DNA of 64,000 bases, from assembly GCF_014489075.1 (NCBI RefSeq), contig NZ_JACTGR010000006.1:1-64000 (forward strand), read 5' to 3'. Each line of letters starts with the position of its first letter. Within the stretch, counting starts at the first letter, position 1. A model generated the notes under the pieces. That model did no database searches. It had not been told where the DNA came from and saw only the letters and a program-made list of their open reading frames with translations. Made by a program: the position numbers and the translations under genes. This document shows positions 14,928 to 24,273 of the stretch, in pieces. The stretch is from Sphingomonas sp. JC676. Lineage in GTDB: Bacteria > Pseudomonadota > Alphaproteobacteria > Sphingomonadales > Sphingomonadaceae.

Positions 14928-16184
14928 ATGGAACGCCGCCATTTCCTCGCCTCGGCGCTCGGCGCGAGTGCGCTTGCGACGATCGGCACCAGCGCCACAG
15001 CGGCCGCCACCTCGGCAGAAAGCAGCACTGGCGACCGGCGCTACATGCTCGATCTGCTCGAGAAGATGGCCGTGCCCGTGTTGGGGCCGATGTCGCAAGG
15101 CAAGTTGCAGGCGGTCTTCAAGCCCGAACTGAGCCCTACATGGGATGGCCGCAACCCCAAGGTCGCCTTTCTCGAATGCTTCGGCCGCCTGATCGCCGGC
15201 ATCGCGCCATGGCTCGCGCTTCCCGATGATGCATCCGCCGAAAGCCGCCTGCGCGCTACGCTGCGCAGCCAGGCGGTGGCGAGCTATGCACACTCGGTCG
15301 ACCCATCCAGCCCGGACTATCTGCTCTGGCGCGAGGCGCCACAGGCTTTGGTCGATTCGGCCTATTACACCAACGCCTTCATGCGCGCACCGCAGCTCTG
15401 GAAGGCGCTCGACGCGACGACGAAGAAGCGCGTGATCGAGGAGATCAAGGGACTGCGCCGCTTCTCGCCGCCCTATACCAACTGGCTGCTCTTCGCCGCA
15501 ATGAACGAGGCGTTCCTGCTCTCGATCGGCGAGGACTGGGATCCGATCCGCATCGATCTGGCGGTCCGCAAGATCAACGAATGGTATGTCGGGGACGGCT
15601 GGTATTCGGATGGTCCGCATTTCCATTTCGATCATTACGGGTCGTACGTGATCCATCCGATGCTGGTCGAGATTCTCGAGGTGCTCGTCGCCACCAAGGC
15701 CAAGTTCAACAGCCTCGATGCCCCCGCTTTGCTCGAACAGGCGTACAAGCGCATGCAGCGCTATGGCGAGCATCTCGAGCGGCTGGTGGGGCCGGACGGC
15801 GCCTATGCGCCGATCGGCCGCTCGCTCACCTATCGCACCGCGGTGTTCCAACCCCTGGGCCTGCTCGCGTGGCGCAAGAAACTGCCTAAGTCGCTGCCCG
15901 AGGGTCAGGTGCGCAGCGCAACGCTCGCCGCACAGCGCGCCGTCTTCCGCTTCCCGAGCAATTTCGATGACAAGGGCTATCTGACCCTCGGCTTCACCGG
16001 CCACCAACCGGCGCTGGCGGACTGGTATTCGAACGCCGGCAGCATGTATCTCGCCGCCGAGAGCCTGGTGGCGCTCGGCCTCCCCGCGGACAACAGCTAC
16101 TGGACCAGCGCCGAGCTTCCCTGGACGTCGAAAAAGGCGTTCGCCGGCGAGCCTTTCCCGAAGGACTATTACGTCGAATACTGA
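14928..16184 (+). CDS. DUF2264 family protein, probable exported glycoside hydrolase
   Basis: This 418-residue protein begins MERRHFLASALGASAL, with an RR pair before a hydrophobic stretch that suggests a Tat-type or ordinary signal peptide. The rest fits DUF2264: an (alpha/alpha)6-like enzyme with SPPYTNWLLFAAMNEAFLL, WYVGDGWYSDGPHFHFDHYG and GPDGAYAPIGRSLTYR. DUF2264 includes enzymes described as beta-glucuronidases (GH154, as I recall). Beside GH105, KduI and DUF4861, a role in removing uronic acid or other side groups from pectin-like fragments is likely. It follows the DUF4861 gene closely and is probably in the same transcript. Confidence 0.88.
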   Translation: MERRHFLASALGASALATIGTSATAAATSAESSTGDRRYMLDLLEKMAVPVLGPMSQGKLQAVFKPELSPTWDGRNPKVAFLECFGRLIAGIAPWLALPDDASAESRLRATLRSQAVASYAHSVDPSSPDYLLWREAPQALVDSAYYTNAFMRAPQLWKALDATTKKRVIEEIKGLRRFSPPYTNWLLFAAMNEAFLLSIGEDWDPIRIDLAVRKINEWYVGDGWYSDGPHFHFDHYGSYVIHPMLVEILEVLVATKAKFNSLDAPALLEQAYKRMQRYGEHLERLVGPDGAYAPIGRSLTYRTAVFQPLGLLAWRKKLPKSLPEGQVRSATLAAQRAVFRFPSNFDDKGYLTLGFTGHQPALADWYSNAGSMYLAAESLVALGLPADNSYWTSAELPWTSKKAFAGEPFPKDYYVEY

Positions 16185-16217
16185 CGGCGCGCGCCGCGCT
16201 TGTATCCGCGCCGCTTC

Positions 16218-16239
16218 TCATGGACATTCGCGTCCATGA
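16218..16239 (+). promoter_or_regulatory. Perfect 8-bp inverted repeat before rutB
   Basis: TCATGGAC-ATTCGC-GTCCATGA forms a perfect 8-bp stem with a 6-base loop. It ends 12 bases before the rutB start and immediately before its GGGAG ribosome binding site. It could be an operator or an RNA hairpin affecting translation. It does not look like the E. coli RutR site. Confidence 0.5.
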
Positions 16240-16251
16240 CGGGAGCGCGCG

Positions 16252-16992
16252 ATGCAGGGTGAACCAGGGGTTGGCCACGGACTGACCGGACCGCGCGTGG
16301 TGACCCTGCCCGCCCGCCCCGAGCCGATCCGCGTCAATGCCGACGAGACCGCGATCGTCGTGATCGACATGCAGAACGCCTATGCCTCCGAAGGTGGCTA
16401 TGTCGATCTCGCGGGGTTCGACATCGCCGGCGCGGCGAGCACGATCGACAAGATCGCCACCGTGCTGGACACCGCGCGGCGCGCGGGAATGCAGGTGATC
16501 TTCCTGCAGAATGGCTGGGACCCCGATTATGTCGAGGCGGGCGGTCCGGGCTCGCCCAACTGGCACAAGTCCAATGCGCTCAAGACGATGCGCGCCCGCC
16601 CCGAGCTCCAGGGCCAGCTGCTCGCGCGCGGCGGCTGGGACTATGCCATCGTCGATGCGCTCAAGCCCCAGCTGGGCGACATCTCGCTCCACAAGACGCG
16701 CTATTCCGCCTTCTTCAATTCGCAGCTCGACAGCACGTTGCGGAGCAGGGGCATCCGCTACATCGTCTTTGTCGGCATCGCCACCAATGTCTGCGTCGAG
16801 AGCACGCTGCGCGATGGCTTCCACCTCGAATATTTCGGGGTGATGCTGGAGGATGCGACGCATCATCTCGGGCCGCCGATGATGCAGGAAGCCACGGTCT
16901 ACAATGTCGAGAAATTCTTCGGCTGGGTCTCCACCACCCAGGATTTCTGCGGCAGCTTCGGCCAAATCCCCACAGAGCTTCCCCAGGAGTAG
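16252..16992 (+). CDS. rutB: Ureidoacrylate/peroxyureidoacrylate amidohydrolase (RutB)
   Basis: RutB hydrolyses the ring-opened product of uracil oxidation to aminoacrylate-type products, CO2 and ammonia. This 246-residue protein shows the isochorismatase-like fold with the catalytic Asp in VVIDMQNAY (about residues 36-44), a Lys in HKTRYSAFFNSQLD and the nucleophilic Cys in ATNVCVESTLRDGF. It is the first gene of rutBCDA, with GGGAG before the ATG; rutC starts three bases after its stop. The gene order differs from the E. coli rutABCDEFG operon because rutA comes last. The assignment is strongly supported by the neighbours. Confidence 0.95.
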   Translation: MQGEPGVGHGLTGPRVVTLPARPEPIRVNADETAIVVIDMQNAYASEGGYVDLAGFDIAGAASTIDKIATVLDTARRAGMQVIFLQNGWDPDYVEAGGPGSPNWHKSNALKTMRARPELQGQLLARGGWDYAIVDALKPQLGDISLHKTRYSAFFNSQLDSTLRSRGIRYIVFVGIATNVCVESTLRDGFHLEYFGVMLEDATHHLGPPMMQEATVYNVEKFFGWVSTTQDFCGSFGQIPTELPQE

Positions 16993-16995
16993 AAC

Positions 16996-17379
16996 ATGCC
17001 CTTCGAGCCAATCAATCCGCCGCAATTCCCCACCCCGATCGCGCCCTATTCGGCGGCCGCAAAGGCCGGCAACACCGTCTATGTCTCGGGCGTGCTCGCG
17101 CTCGGCGAGGGCGGCGCGGTGCTCCATGTCGGCGATGCGGCGGCACAGACCCGCCATGTGCTGGAGGTCATCAAGACCACGCTCGAAGCCGCCGGCGCGA
17201 CGCTGGCGGATGTCGCGATGAACCATATCTTCCTGAAGGACCTGGCCGATTACGCCGCGTTCAACGCGGTTTATGCCGAGTATTTCCCGGGCGCCAAGCC
17301 GGCGCGCTACTGCATCAAGACCGAGCTGGTGAAGCCGGATTGCCTGGTCGAGATCGCATCCGTGGCGCACCTCGCCTGA
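16996..17379 (+). CDS. rutC: Aminoacrylate deaminase of the RidA family (RutC)
   Basis: This 127-residue RidA/YjgF-family protein matches RutC, which speeds hydrolysis of aminoacrylate to malonic semialdehyde. Typical features are GNTVYVSGVLALGEGG near the N-terminus, TRHVLEVIKTTLEAAGATL and the C-terminal KPARYCIKTELVKPDCLVEI with the substrate-binding Arg. It starts three bases after rutB, and its TGA overlaps the ATG of rutD by one base (TGATG), indicating translational coupling in one operon. Confidence 0.95.
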   Translation: MPFEPINPPQFPTPIAPYSAAAKAGNTVYVSGVLALGEGGAVLHVGDAAAQTRHVLEVIKTTLEAAGATLADVAMNHIFLKDLADYAAFNAVYAEYFPGAKPARYCIKTELVKPDCLVEIASVAHLA

Positions 17380-18179
17380 TGCCGCATGCGAACGGGCTCT
17401 GGTACGAATGGCGCGGCCTCGAGAATGGCGAGGTCCTGATCCTCTCCCCCGGGCTAGGCGGGTCGGCGAACTACTGGGCACCCAATCTCGACGCGCTTGC
17501 GGTGCGCTACCGCGTCCTGCTCTACGATCATCGCGGCACCGGCCGTAGCGACCGCGCGCTGCCCGAAACCGTCACGGTCGAGGACTTCGCCGCCGACATC
17601 CTCGGGCTGATGGACGCACTCGACATCGCCCGCGCCAATGTGATGGGCCACGCCGCGGGCGGTGTCGCGGCGCTGGCGCTGGCGCTGATGGCGCCCGAGC
17701 GGATCGACAAGCTGATCGTCGTCAACGGCTGGGCCGCGCCCGATCCGCATTTCCTGCGCTGCTTCGACGCAAGACTCGCATTGCTGCGTGGCAGTGGCCC
17801 CGAAGCCTATCTCCGCGCCCAGCCGATCTTCCTCTATCCCGCCAACTGGATCTCGGCACATCATGATACGCTGGAAGCCGAGTTGCCCGTCCAGCTCGAA
17901 CATTTTCCCGGCGCCGAGACGATGGAGAAGCGCATCGCCGCACTCGCCGCCTTCGACATCTCCGCCCGCCTGCGCGACATTCACCGCCCGGTGCTGGTGA
18001 TCTGCTCGGACGACGACATGCTCGTTCCCTCCAATGCCGGCGTCGCGCTCGCCAACGGCCTGCCGATCGCCGGCTTCTGCCGCGCCGAGCATGGCGGCCA
18101 TGCGGTCAACATCGTCGATCCGGACGCGTTCAACAGCTTCGTGCTCGCCTGGCTGGCGGGCGAAATTCCAGAGGAGTGA
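17379..18179 (+). CDS. rutD: Alpha/beta hydrolase of uracil degradation (RutD)
   Basis: This 266-residue alpha/beta-hydrolase-fold protein resembles E. coli RutD along its length, including NGLWYEWRG, LSPGLGGSANYW, LYDHRGTGRSD, VNGWAAPDPHFLRCFDAR, QPIFLYPANWISA and a C-terminal GGHAVNIVDPDAFN. The nucleophile elbow reads GHAAGG rather than GHSxGG; E. coli RutD, as I recall it, also lacks Ser there (GHALGA), so this is not a sign of decay. RutD aids release or hydrolysis of the aminoacrylate/carbamate intermediate in the Rut pathway. The start ATG overlaps the rutC stop by one base, and rutA follows after five bases. Confidence 0.92.
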   Translation: MPHANGLWYEWRGLENGEVLILSPGLGGSANYWAPNLDALAVRYRVLLYDHRGTGRSDRALPETVTVEDFAADILGLMDALDIARANVMGHAAGGVAALALALMAPERIDKLIVVNGWAAPDPHFLRCFDARLALLRGSGPEAYLRAQPIFLYPANWISAHHDTLEAELPVQLEHFPGAETMEKRIAALAAFDISARLRDIHRPVLVICSDDDMLVPSNAGVALANGLPIAGFCRAEHGGHAVNIVDPDAFNSFVLAWLAGEIPEE

Positions 18180-18184
18180 GCCCC

Positions 18185-19249
<1,065 letters not shown>

Positions 19250-19295
19250 TCCCGCCCGGCTTGCGGGGCGCGTTTCGCGGGCCTACCTCAAGCGC

Positions 19296-20711
19296 ATGAC
19301 CGACTCCACTACCGCCCTCGACTATGCCGAGCACCACCTCGACGACAGCCTCGATCGCCTGTTCGCGCTGATGCGCGTGCAGTCGGTCTCGACCGATCCC
19401 GCCTATGCCGCCGAGTGCCAGCGCGCGGCGCAATTGCTCGCCGACGAACTCACCGAACTCGGCTTCGAGGCGCGCGTAGCACCGACCGAGGGCCATCCGA
19501 TGGTCGTCGCGCATCACGACGGTGACGGTCCGCACATCCTCTTCTACGGGCATTACGACGTCCAGCCGGTCGATCCACTCAACCTGTGGCGGCGCGATCC
19601 GTTCGATCCGGTGATCGAGACCCGCGCCGACGGTGCGAAGGAAATCGTCGGCCGCGGCGCATCCGACGACAAGGGCCAGCTGCGCACCTTCGTCGAGGCC
19701 TGCCGCGCCTGGAAGGAGACCGAAGGCAAGCTCCCCTGCCGCGTCACCATCCTCTTCGAGGGCGAAGAGGAATCGGGCTCGAAGAGCCTCGAGCCGTTCC
19801 TGCGCGCCAATGCCGAGGAATTGAAGGCCGATTTCGCGCTGATCTGCGACACGCTGATGTGGGACACCGAAACGCCCGGCCTCACCATCGGCCTGCGCGG
19901 CATGGCGGCGGGCGAGGTAACGATCCGCGCCGCGCGCCGCGATCTGCACTCCGGCCTGTACGGCGGCGCCGCGCGCAACCCGATCCAGATCCTCGCGACG
20001 ATCCTCGGCGAGATGAAGGACGCAGACGGCCATGTGACGCTCAAGGGCTTCTATAACGGGGTCGATCCGGTGGCACCTGCGGTGCGCAAGTCCTGGGACG
20101 CGCTCGGCTTCGATGCGAACGAATTCCTCGGCGAGGTGGGTCTGCGCCTCCCCGCGGGAGAGGCCGGCACCGACGCGCTCGAGCAGATATGGGCGCGACC
20201 GACCGCCGAAGTGAACGGCATCTGGGGCGGCTATACCGGCGAGGGCTTCAAGACCGTGATCCCGGCAGAGGCGCACGCCAAGGTCAGCTTCCGCCTCGTC
20301 GGCCACCAGGATCCGGACGCGGTATGGGCGGCGTTCGAGGACCATGTCCGCGCGCGTCTCCCCGCCGACTGCACCGCCAAATTCACCTCGCGCGGTCCCG
20401 GCAGCCCCGCGGTCACCGTCGCCAGCGACAGCCCCCCGCTCGAAGCGACGCGCGCCGCGCTCGATCAGGAATGGGGCAAGTCGGCGCTGATCGGCTGCGG
20501 TGGTGGCATCCCGGTAGTCACGTCGATCCGCACTATCCTCGGCATGGACACGGTGCTGGTCGGCTTCGCGCTGCCCGACGACAATATCCACTCGCCCAAC
20601 GAGAAATACGACCTCAAGAGCTTCCACAAGGGGATCCGCTCCTGGGTGCGTATCCTCGACCGGCTCGGCGCGATGAAGACGGCCGCCGCGCCGGAGACCG
20701 CAACCGCCTGA
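19296..20711 (+). CDS. M20 family dipeptidase
   Basis: This 471-residue zinc peptidase of the M20/M25/M40 type has the metal and catalytic motifs LFYGHYDVQP (His and Asp, about residues 83-92), GRGASDDKGQ (bridging Asp, about 118-127), LFEGEEESGS (catalytic and metal Glu, about 151-160), and a late metal-binding His in NIHSPNEKY. It also shows the dimerisation segment typical of the family (RRDLHSGLYGGAARNP). It probably cleaves dipeptides or small N-acyl amino acids in the cytoplasm; no signal peptide is present. It lies 46 bases after rutA; whether it is co-transcribed is unclear. Confidence 0.9.
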   Translation: MTDSTTALDYAEHHLDDSLDRLFALMRVQSVSTDPAYAAECQRAAQLLADELTELGFEARVAPTEGHPMVVAHHDGDGPHILFYGHYDVQPVDPLNLWRRDPFDPVIETRADGAKEIVGRGASDDKGQLRTFVEACRAWKETEGKLPCRVTILFEGEEESGSKSLEPFLRANAEELKADFALICDTLMWDTETPGLTIGLRGMAAGEVTIRAARRDLHSGLYGGAARNPIQILATILGEMKDADGHVTLKGFYNGVDPVAPAVRKSWDALGFDANEFLGEVGLRLPAGEAGTDALEQIWARPTAEVNGIWGGYTGEGFKTVIPAEAHAKVSFRLVGHQDPDAVWAAFEDHVRARLPADCTAKFTSRGPGSPAVTVASDSPPLEATRAALDQEWGKSALIGCGGGIPVVTSIRTILGMDTVLVGFALPDDNIHSPNEKYDLKSFHKGIRSWVRILDRLGAMKTAAAPETATA

Positions 20712-20763
20712 AATCGCATGCGCTCCGGTTGACGCGGACCCGCGGAGGCCGGATAGCAACGAC

Positions 20764-21426
20764 ATGGTTCCCCTTTCGTTCGCCGGCCAAGATTTGAGGG
20801 TGCTGCCCGAGGGCGCGCTCTATTGGCCTGCGCGAAACGCGCTGCTTGTCGCCGATCTGCATTTCGAGAAAGCGAGCTGGTTCGCGAGCAAGGGCCAGAT
20901 GCTGCCGCCCTATGATTCCATGGCGACGCTGACCGAACTGGCGGCTTTAATCGACCGCACGGGCGCGGCCGAGCTCTGGTGCCTGGGGGACAGCTTCCAT
21001 GATTCCGCCGGCTGCGAGCGCCTGCCCGACGATGCCCGCGCGCTGCTGACCTCGCTTACCGCGCGGCTCGACTGGCGCTGGATCACTGGCAACCACGACA
21101 GCCTGCTGGTCGATCATTGCGGCGGCACGATCCTGGAAGAGGCGGAAGTCGGCGGTCTCATCCTGCGTCACGAAGCCGAGCCCGGCGATCCGCGCCCGGA
21201 GCTTTCCGGCCATTTCCATCCCAAGCTGCGCGTATCGGTGCGCGGCCGCCAGGTCGCCCGGCGCTGCTTCGTCGCCACCGCGACCAAGCTGATCCTTCCC
21301 GCCTTCGGCGCGCTCACCGGCGGCCTCGACGCGCACCATCCCGAGATCGTCCGCGCGGTGGGACGCGGCGCACAGGCGCTGGTAGCGCTGGAGGATCGCT
21401 TGCTGAGATTCCCGCTCGCCGCCTGA
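20764..21426 (+). CDS. pdeM: Ligase-associated DNA-damage-response endonuclease PdeM
   Basis: This 220-residue calcineurin-like metallophosphoesterase shows ADLHFEKASWF (metal Asp31 and His33), CLGDSFHDSAGCERL, WITGNHD and GHFHPKLRV, the order expected for PdeM. PdeM is usually grouped with a DNA ligase, an exonuclease-like protein and a DEXH helicase (Lhr-type) in a DNA-repair set; here its neighbours are an M20 peptidase and an UrcA protein, so it stands alone in this window. No signal peptide is present. The ribosome binding site is weak. Confidence 0.88.
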   Translation: MVPLSFAGQDLRVLPEGALYWPARNALLVADLHFEKASWFASKGQMLPPYDSMATLTELAALIDRTGAAELWCLGDSFHDSAGCERLPDDARALLTSLTARLDWRWITGNHDSLLVDHCGGTILEEAEVGGLILRHEAEPGDPRPELSGHFHPKLRVSVRGRQVARRCFVATATKLILPAFGALTGGLDAHHPEIVRAVGRGAQALVALEDRLLRFPLAA

Positions 21427-21589
21427 GGCACGCGGCCCGCCCGGGCGGCATTCTCCACCAAAGCCTCACAGACCGCTCATCCCGCCCGCACATCGCCTGA
21501 GCTAGGTACACCTCACCAAGCACCGAAGCATGGAGAGCGCGATTTCGCGCCACACCGCCGGCTTGTCCGGCGACCAGGGGAGGCTGACG

Positions 21590-21922
21590 ATGTGGCTGAG
21601 ATTCGTACCGCTGGCACTGATCGGGGCATGCATGGCGCCCGCGCCCGGCAGATATGCCGAGCCGGCGGCGCGTGTTGCCTATGGCGATCTCACGTTCAAA
21701 GCGCCCGCGGGCCGGGCTGAGCTTCACCAGCGGGTCGAGGCGGCCGCGCGCCAATTCTGCCGAAGGCACGGAAAGGACGTGACTCCGGGCGAATTGCGGC
21801 TCGACGCCTCCTATTGCCTCGAAATGCTGCGCGCCTCGATCGTCGATGCGATGCCTCGGGAGATCCGCAAATACTATGGTCTTGCGCGGCGCGAAGCCGG
21901 CATGCGGCGGCGCCGTAGGTAG
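21590..21922 (+). CDS. UrcA family protein
   Basis: This protein of about 110 residues starts at ATG 21590, which has GGGGAGG upstream; the longer frame from 21530 lacks a good start. The N-terminus (MWLRFVPLALIGACMAPAPG) could be a lipoprotein signal with Cys in IGAC. The core VAYGDLTFKAPAGRAELHQRV followed by AARQFCRR and a later Cys is the UrcA pattern: a short conserved strand pair plus two Cys probably forming a disulfide. UrcA proteins are small exported proteins of unknown function common in sphingomonads. The C-terminus is Arg-rich. Confidence 0.82.
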   Translation: MWLRFVPLALIGACMAPAPGRYAEPAARVAYGDLTFKAPAGRAELHQRVEAAARQFCRRHGKDVTPGELRLDASYCLEMLRASIVDAMPREIRKYYGLARREAGMRRRRR

Positions 21923-21932
21923 GTGCCCGACC

Positions 21933-22616
21933 TCAGCGCCGAACCAGCTTGCCCGCGCCGCAATCCACCCGACCCGGACCGCTCACTCGGCATTCGGGTG
22001 CCCCGATGATGCCGATCCCGCCCGCGCCCGCCGCAATGATCTGCGCGGTGTAGCGCACCCCGACGCGCATATCGCCGCTGCTCTGGGAGAGTATCGTCGC
22101 GTCATTGGCGGTGAAACCGCCCCCGTCGATCGAACCGGCGCCATAGGAACTGAGCCGCGCCTTCCCCGCTTTGCCGCCGACCGTGACTGCGCCAGTGCCG
22201 TTCAGCGACACATTCGCCTCGTCCGCCTGAATAGCCCTCACGTCGAGCGCGCCCGCGCCGTTCAGCACCACATCGACCCGCGCGCCGCGCATCTCGGCGA
22301 TCCTTACCCGGCCGCCGCCATTGACCAGCACGGCATGCAATGCGGGCGCCGAAATCGTGATCTTCGCCATCGCCGCCTGCTGCCCCACGCCGAGTGCTCC
22401 GGGGCTCACGAACAAGGTCGATCCGTCGACCCGCACCGAAACCTGGTCGAGCGCAGGCGTGTCACCCGATGCCGATGCGTTCGGCGACCCCGTGACCACC
22501 GTCACGTCGAACGGCCCGTCGACGCGAAGCCGCTCGAAGCTGCCGACGATGAAGCTGCGCTCCGCGGGCGCGGAAGCGGCGGTCAGCAGGAACAAGGGAA
22601 TGGCTAGCCAGCGCAT
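21933..22616 (-). CDS. Exported GIN-domain (DUF2807) protein
   Basis: The frame from ATG 22616 gives 227 residues beginning with a signal peptide (MRWLAIPLFLLTAASAPAE). The rest is a DUF2807/GIN-type right-handed beta-helix: FERLRVDGPFDVTVVTG, then repeated short strands (VLNGAGALDV, SLNGTGAVTV, SSYGAGSIDG, AAGAGGIGI) each ending in a small-residue turn. These domains are found in exported, surface or periplasmic proteins; the function is unknown. It follows the related gene at 22657-23373 on the same strand after 40 bases, suggesting a two-gene operon. Confidence 0.82.
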   Translation of the reverse strand: MRWLAIPLFLLTAASAPAERSFIVGSFERLRVDGPFDVTVVTGSPNASASGDTPALDQVSVRVDGSTLFVSPGALGVGQQAAMAKITISAPALHAVLVNGGGRVRIAEMRGARVDVVLNGAGALDVRAIQADEANVSLNGTGAVTVGGKAGKARLSSYGAGSIDGGGFTANDATILSQSSGDMRVGVRYTAQIIAAGAGGIGIIGAPECRVSGPGRVDCGAGKLVRR

Positions 22617-22656
22617 GCGGCGAGTGTCGCACCCGCCGCCACTCGGGCGCAAGCGC

Positions 22657-23373
22657 TTACGAGCAGTGCGCCTCGCCCGATCCCACGGCGTTGACCGAGC
22701 AATTGGCGCCGCCGGTCAGATCGACATCGCCCGATCCCGCGATCGAAACCGAAGCGCCGCCCTTCACTATGCCGCGCAAATTGCCCGATCCGACGATCGA
22801 GATGCTCGCGCCGCTGGCGGTCAGCTTCTCGCCGTCGATATCTCCCGACCCGACGATCGAAGCGGTAAGCTTGGCCACGGTCCCGGCAAGCGTCATGTCG
22901 CCCGATCCGGCGACAGAAAGCTTCGCCGCATTGGCGTTGAGTGCGGCGATGTCGAGATTGCCCGATCCCGCGACCGAACCGGTGAAATCGCCTTCGGCGC
23001 GGTCGGCAGTCAGATTGCCCGACCCGCTCACGCTCGCCAGGTTCAACTTGGGCATCACCACATGGATCTTGGCACCATGATCGCCCGACCAGTTGACGTT
23101 GTTCGACTTGCGGCCGACGCGCAGCGTACCGTCAACCACCTTGATCTCGAGCTGGTCGAGCACCTTGGGATCGCCCTCGGCGGTGACCGAGAAACTGTTG
23201 CCGGCCTTGACGTCGACATCGTCCGAACCGCGCAGATCGACCCCGGTGAAACCAGTCGCGTCAAAGCTGCGCGTGCCACCGCTGCCGCTCGGCTGCGCGG
23301 CATGGCCTTCCTTCTCCCAGCTCGCGTGGCAAGCGGTGACGGGCAGCATGGCGGCGATCAGGAACAGGCGCAT
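22657..23373 (-). CDS. GIN-domain (DUF2807) lipoprotein with GSG repeats
   Basis: This 238-residue protein begins MRLFLIAAMLPVTACHASW, a likely lipoprotein signal with lipidated Cys15. The body is DUF2807: FTGVDLRGSDDVDVKAG, EGDPKVLDQLEIKVVDGTL, then about seven rungs ending in V-[SAV]-GSG[ND] (SVSGSGNL, SVAGSGNLD, SVAGSGDMT, SIVGSGDID, SIVGSGNLR, SIAGSGDVD, NAVGSGEAH), spaced about 19-20 residues, as expected for a beta-helix. It is the larger-signal partner of the following gene and is probably in the cell envelope. Function is unknown. Confidence 0.88.
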   Translation of the reverse strand: MRLFLIAAMLPVTACHASWEKEGHAAQPSGSGGTRSFDATGFTGVDLRGSDDVDVKAGNSFSVTAEGDPKVLDQLEIKVVDGTLRVGRKSNNVNWSGDHGAKIHVVMPKLNLASVSGSGNLTADRAEGDFTGSVAGSGNLDIAALNANAAKLSVAGSGDMTLAGTVAKLTASIVGSGDIDGEKLTASGASISIVGSGNLRGIVKGGASVSIAGSGDVDLTGGANCSVNAVGSGEAHCS

Positions 23374-23432
23374 CGATATCTCCCGGATGTCTATGTGTGT
23401 TGCGCCTGCAATACACCATCTTCCGGCAAAGG

Positions 23433-23468
23433 AAAAGGGGGCGAGCCACTGCCGGTCCGCCCCCTTTT
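23433..23468 (-). terminator. Rho-independent terminator of carD
   Basis: An 11-bp perfect stem AAAAGGGGGCG / CGCCCCCTTTT with a 14-base loop lies 25 bases after the carD stop. Read on the minus strand the stem ends in TTTT, then CCTTT, giving the U-rich tail. Confidence 0.85.
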
Positions 23469-23493
23469 CGAAATCGAACGCGGCTTCGCGCGG

Positions 23494-24027
23494 TTAGGCG
23501 GGAACCTTGTCCTTGTTGTGGATCGCCGCAGCAGCCTTGAGGATGTCGACGATTTTCACCAGCGCGGCCGGTTCGTCGATCTGCTCCATGGCGGCCAGTT
23601 CGCGCGCCAGACGGCTCGCGGCAGCTTCGAAGATCTGACGCTCCGAATAGCTCTGCTCGGGCTGGTCCTCGGCGCGGAACAGGTCGCGGACCACTTCGGC
23701 GATCGACACCAGGTCGCCCGAATTGATCTTCGCCTCATATTCCTGCGCGCGGCGCGACCACATGGTCCGCTTGACCCGCGGCTTGCCCTTCAGCGTCTCG
23801 AGCGCTTCCTTGAGCGTCTTGTCGCTGGAAAGCTTGCGCATGCCGACGCTCTCGGCCTTGTTGGTGGGCACGCGGAGCGTCATCTTCTCTTTTTCGAAGC
23901 GCAGCACGTAAAGCTCGAGCTGCATGCCCGCGATTTCCTGTTTTTGCAGCTCGATCACACGGCCAACGCCGTGCTTGGGGTAAACGACATAATCGCCGAC
24001 ATCGAAGGACAGCGCCTTGGCAGCCAT
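23494..24027 (-). CDS. carD: CarD family transcriptional regulator
   Basis: This 177-residue protein has the N-terminal RNA-polymerase-interacting (Tudor-like) domain (FDVGDYVVYPKHGVGRVIEL at about 8-27, LRVPTNKAESVGMRKL) and a helical C-terminal DNA-binding domain containing the conserved Trp (RTMWSRRAQEYEAKINSGDL). CarD binds the RNA polymerase beta subunit and stabilises open promoter complexes at many housekeeping promoters. A clear terminator follows. The 245 bases upstream (24028-24273), shared with the divergent Sel1 gene, should hold its promoter; I see no clean -35/-10 pair there. Confidence 0.95.
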   Translation of the reverse strand: MAAKALSFDVGDYVVYPKHGVGRVIELQKQEIAGMQLELYVLRFEKEKMTLRVPTNKAESVGMRKLSSDKTLKEALETLKGKPRVKRTMWSRRAQEYEAKINSGDLVSIAEVVRDLFRAEDQPEQSYSERQIFEAAASRLARELAAMEQIDEPAALVKIVDILKAAAAIHNKDKVPA

Positions 24028-24273
24028 GTGCGAGGAACCTTTCGTGATTTACCGTTCCCGATGGATTGCGGTGCTCGCCCAGGCGCGCTACGCGCATGGA
24101 CAAGGCGGATCGGGACGAATTTTTTTCTTAAAGCGACTCCGTGCGAAGGCGACTCTACTGCCTCCGTCTCCGCCTATTTAACATGCTCGTAATAAAATTA
24201 CCAGCCAAACGTAATCGCGAACGCGCAGAAAGCTGTGCATTGCGGGTAAAACCACGCGTCCTTCGGCAGCTCC

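Noticed and set aside
17379..18179. RutD as an inactivated hydrolase (GHAAGG without Ser)
   Set aside because: E. coli RutD, as I recall it, also lacks the serine at this position, so this is a family trait.
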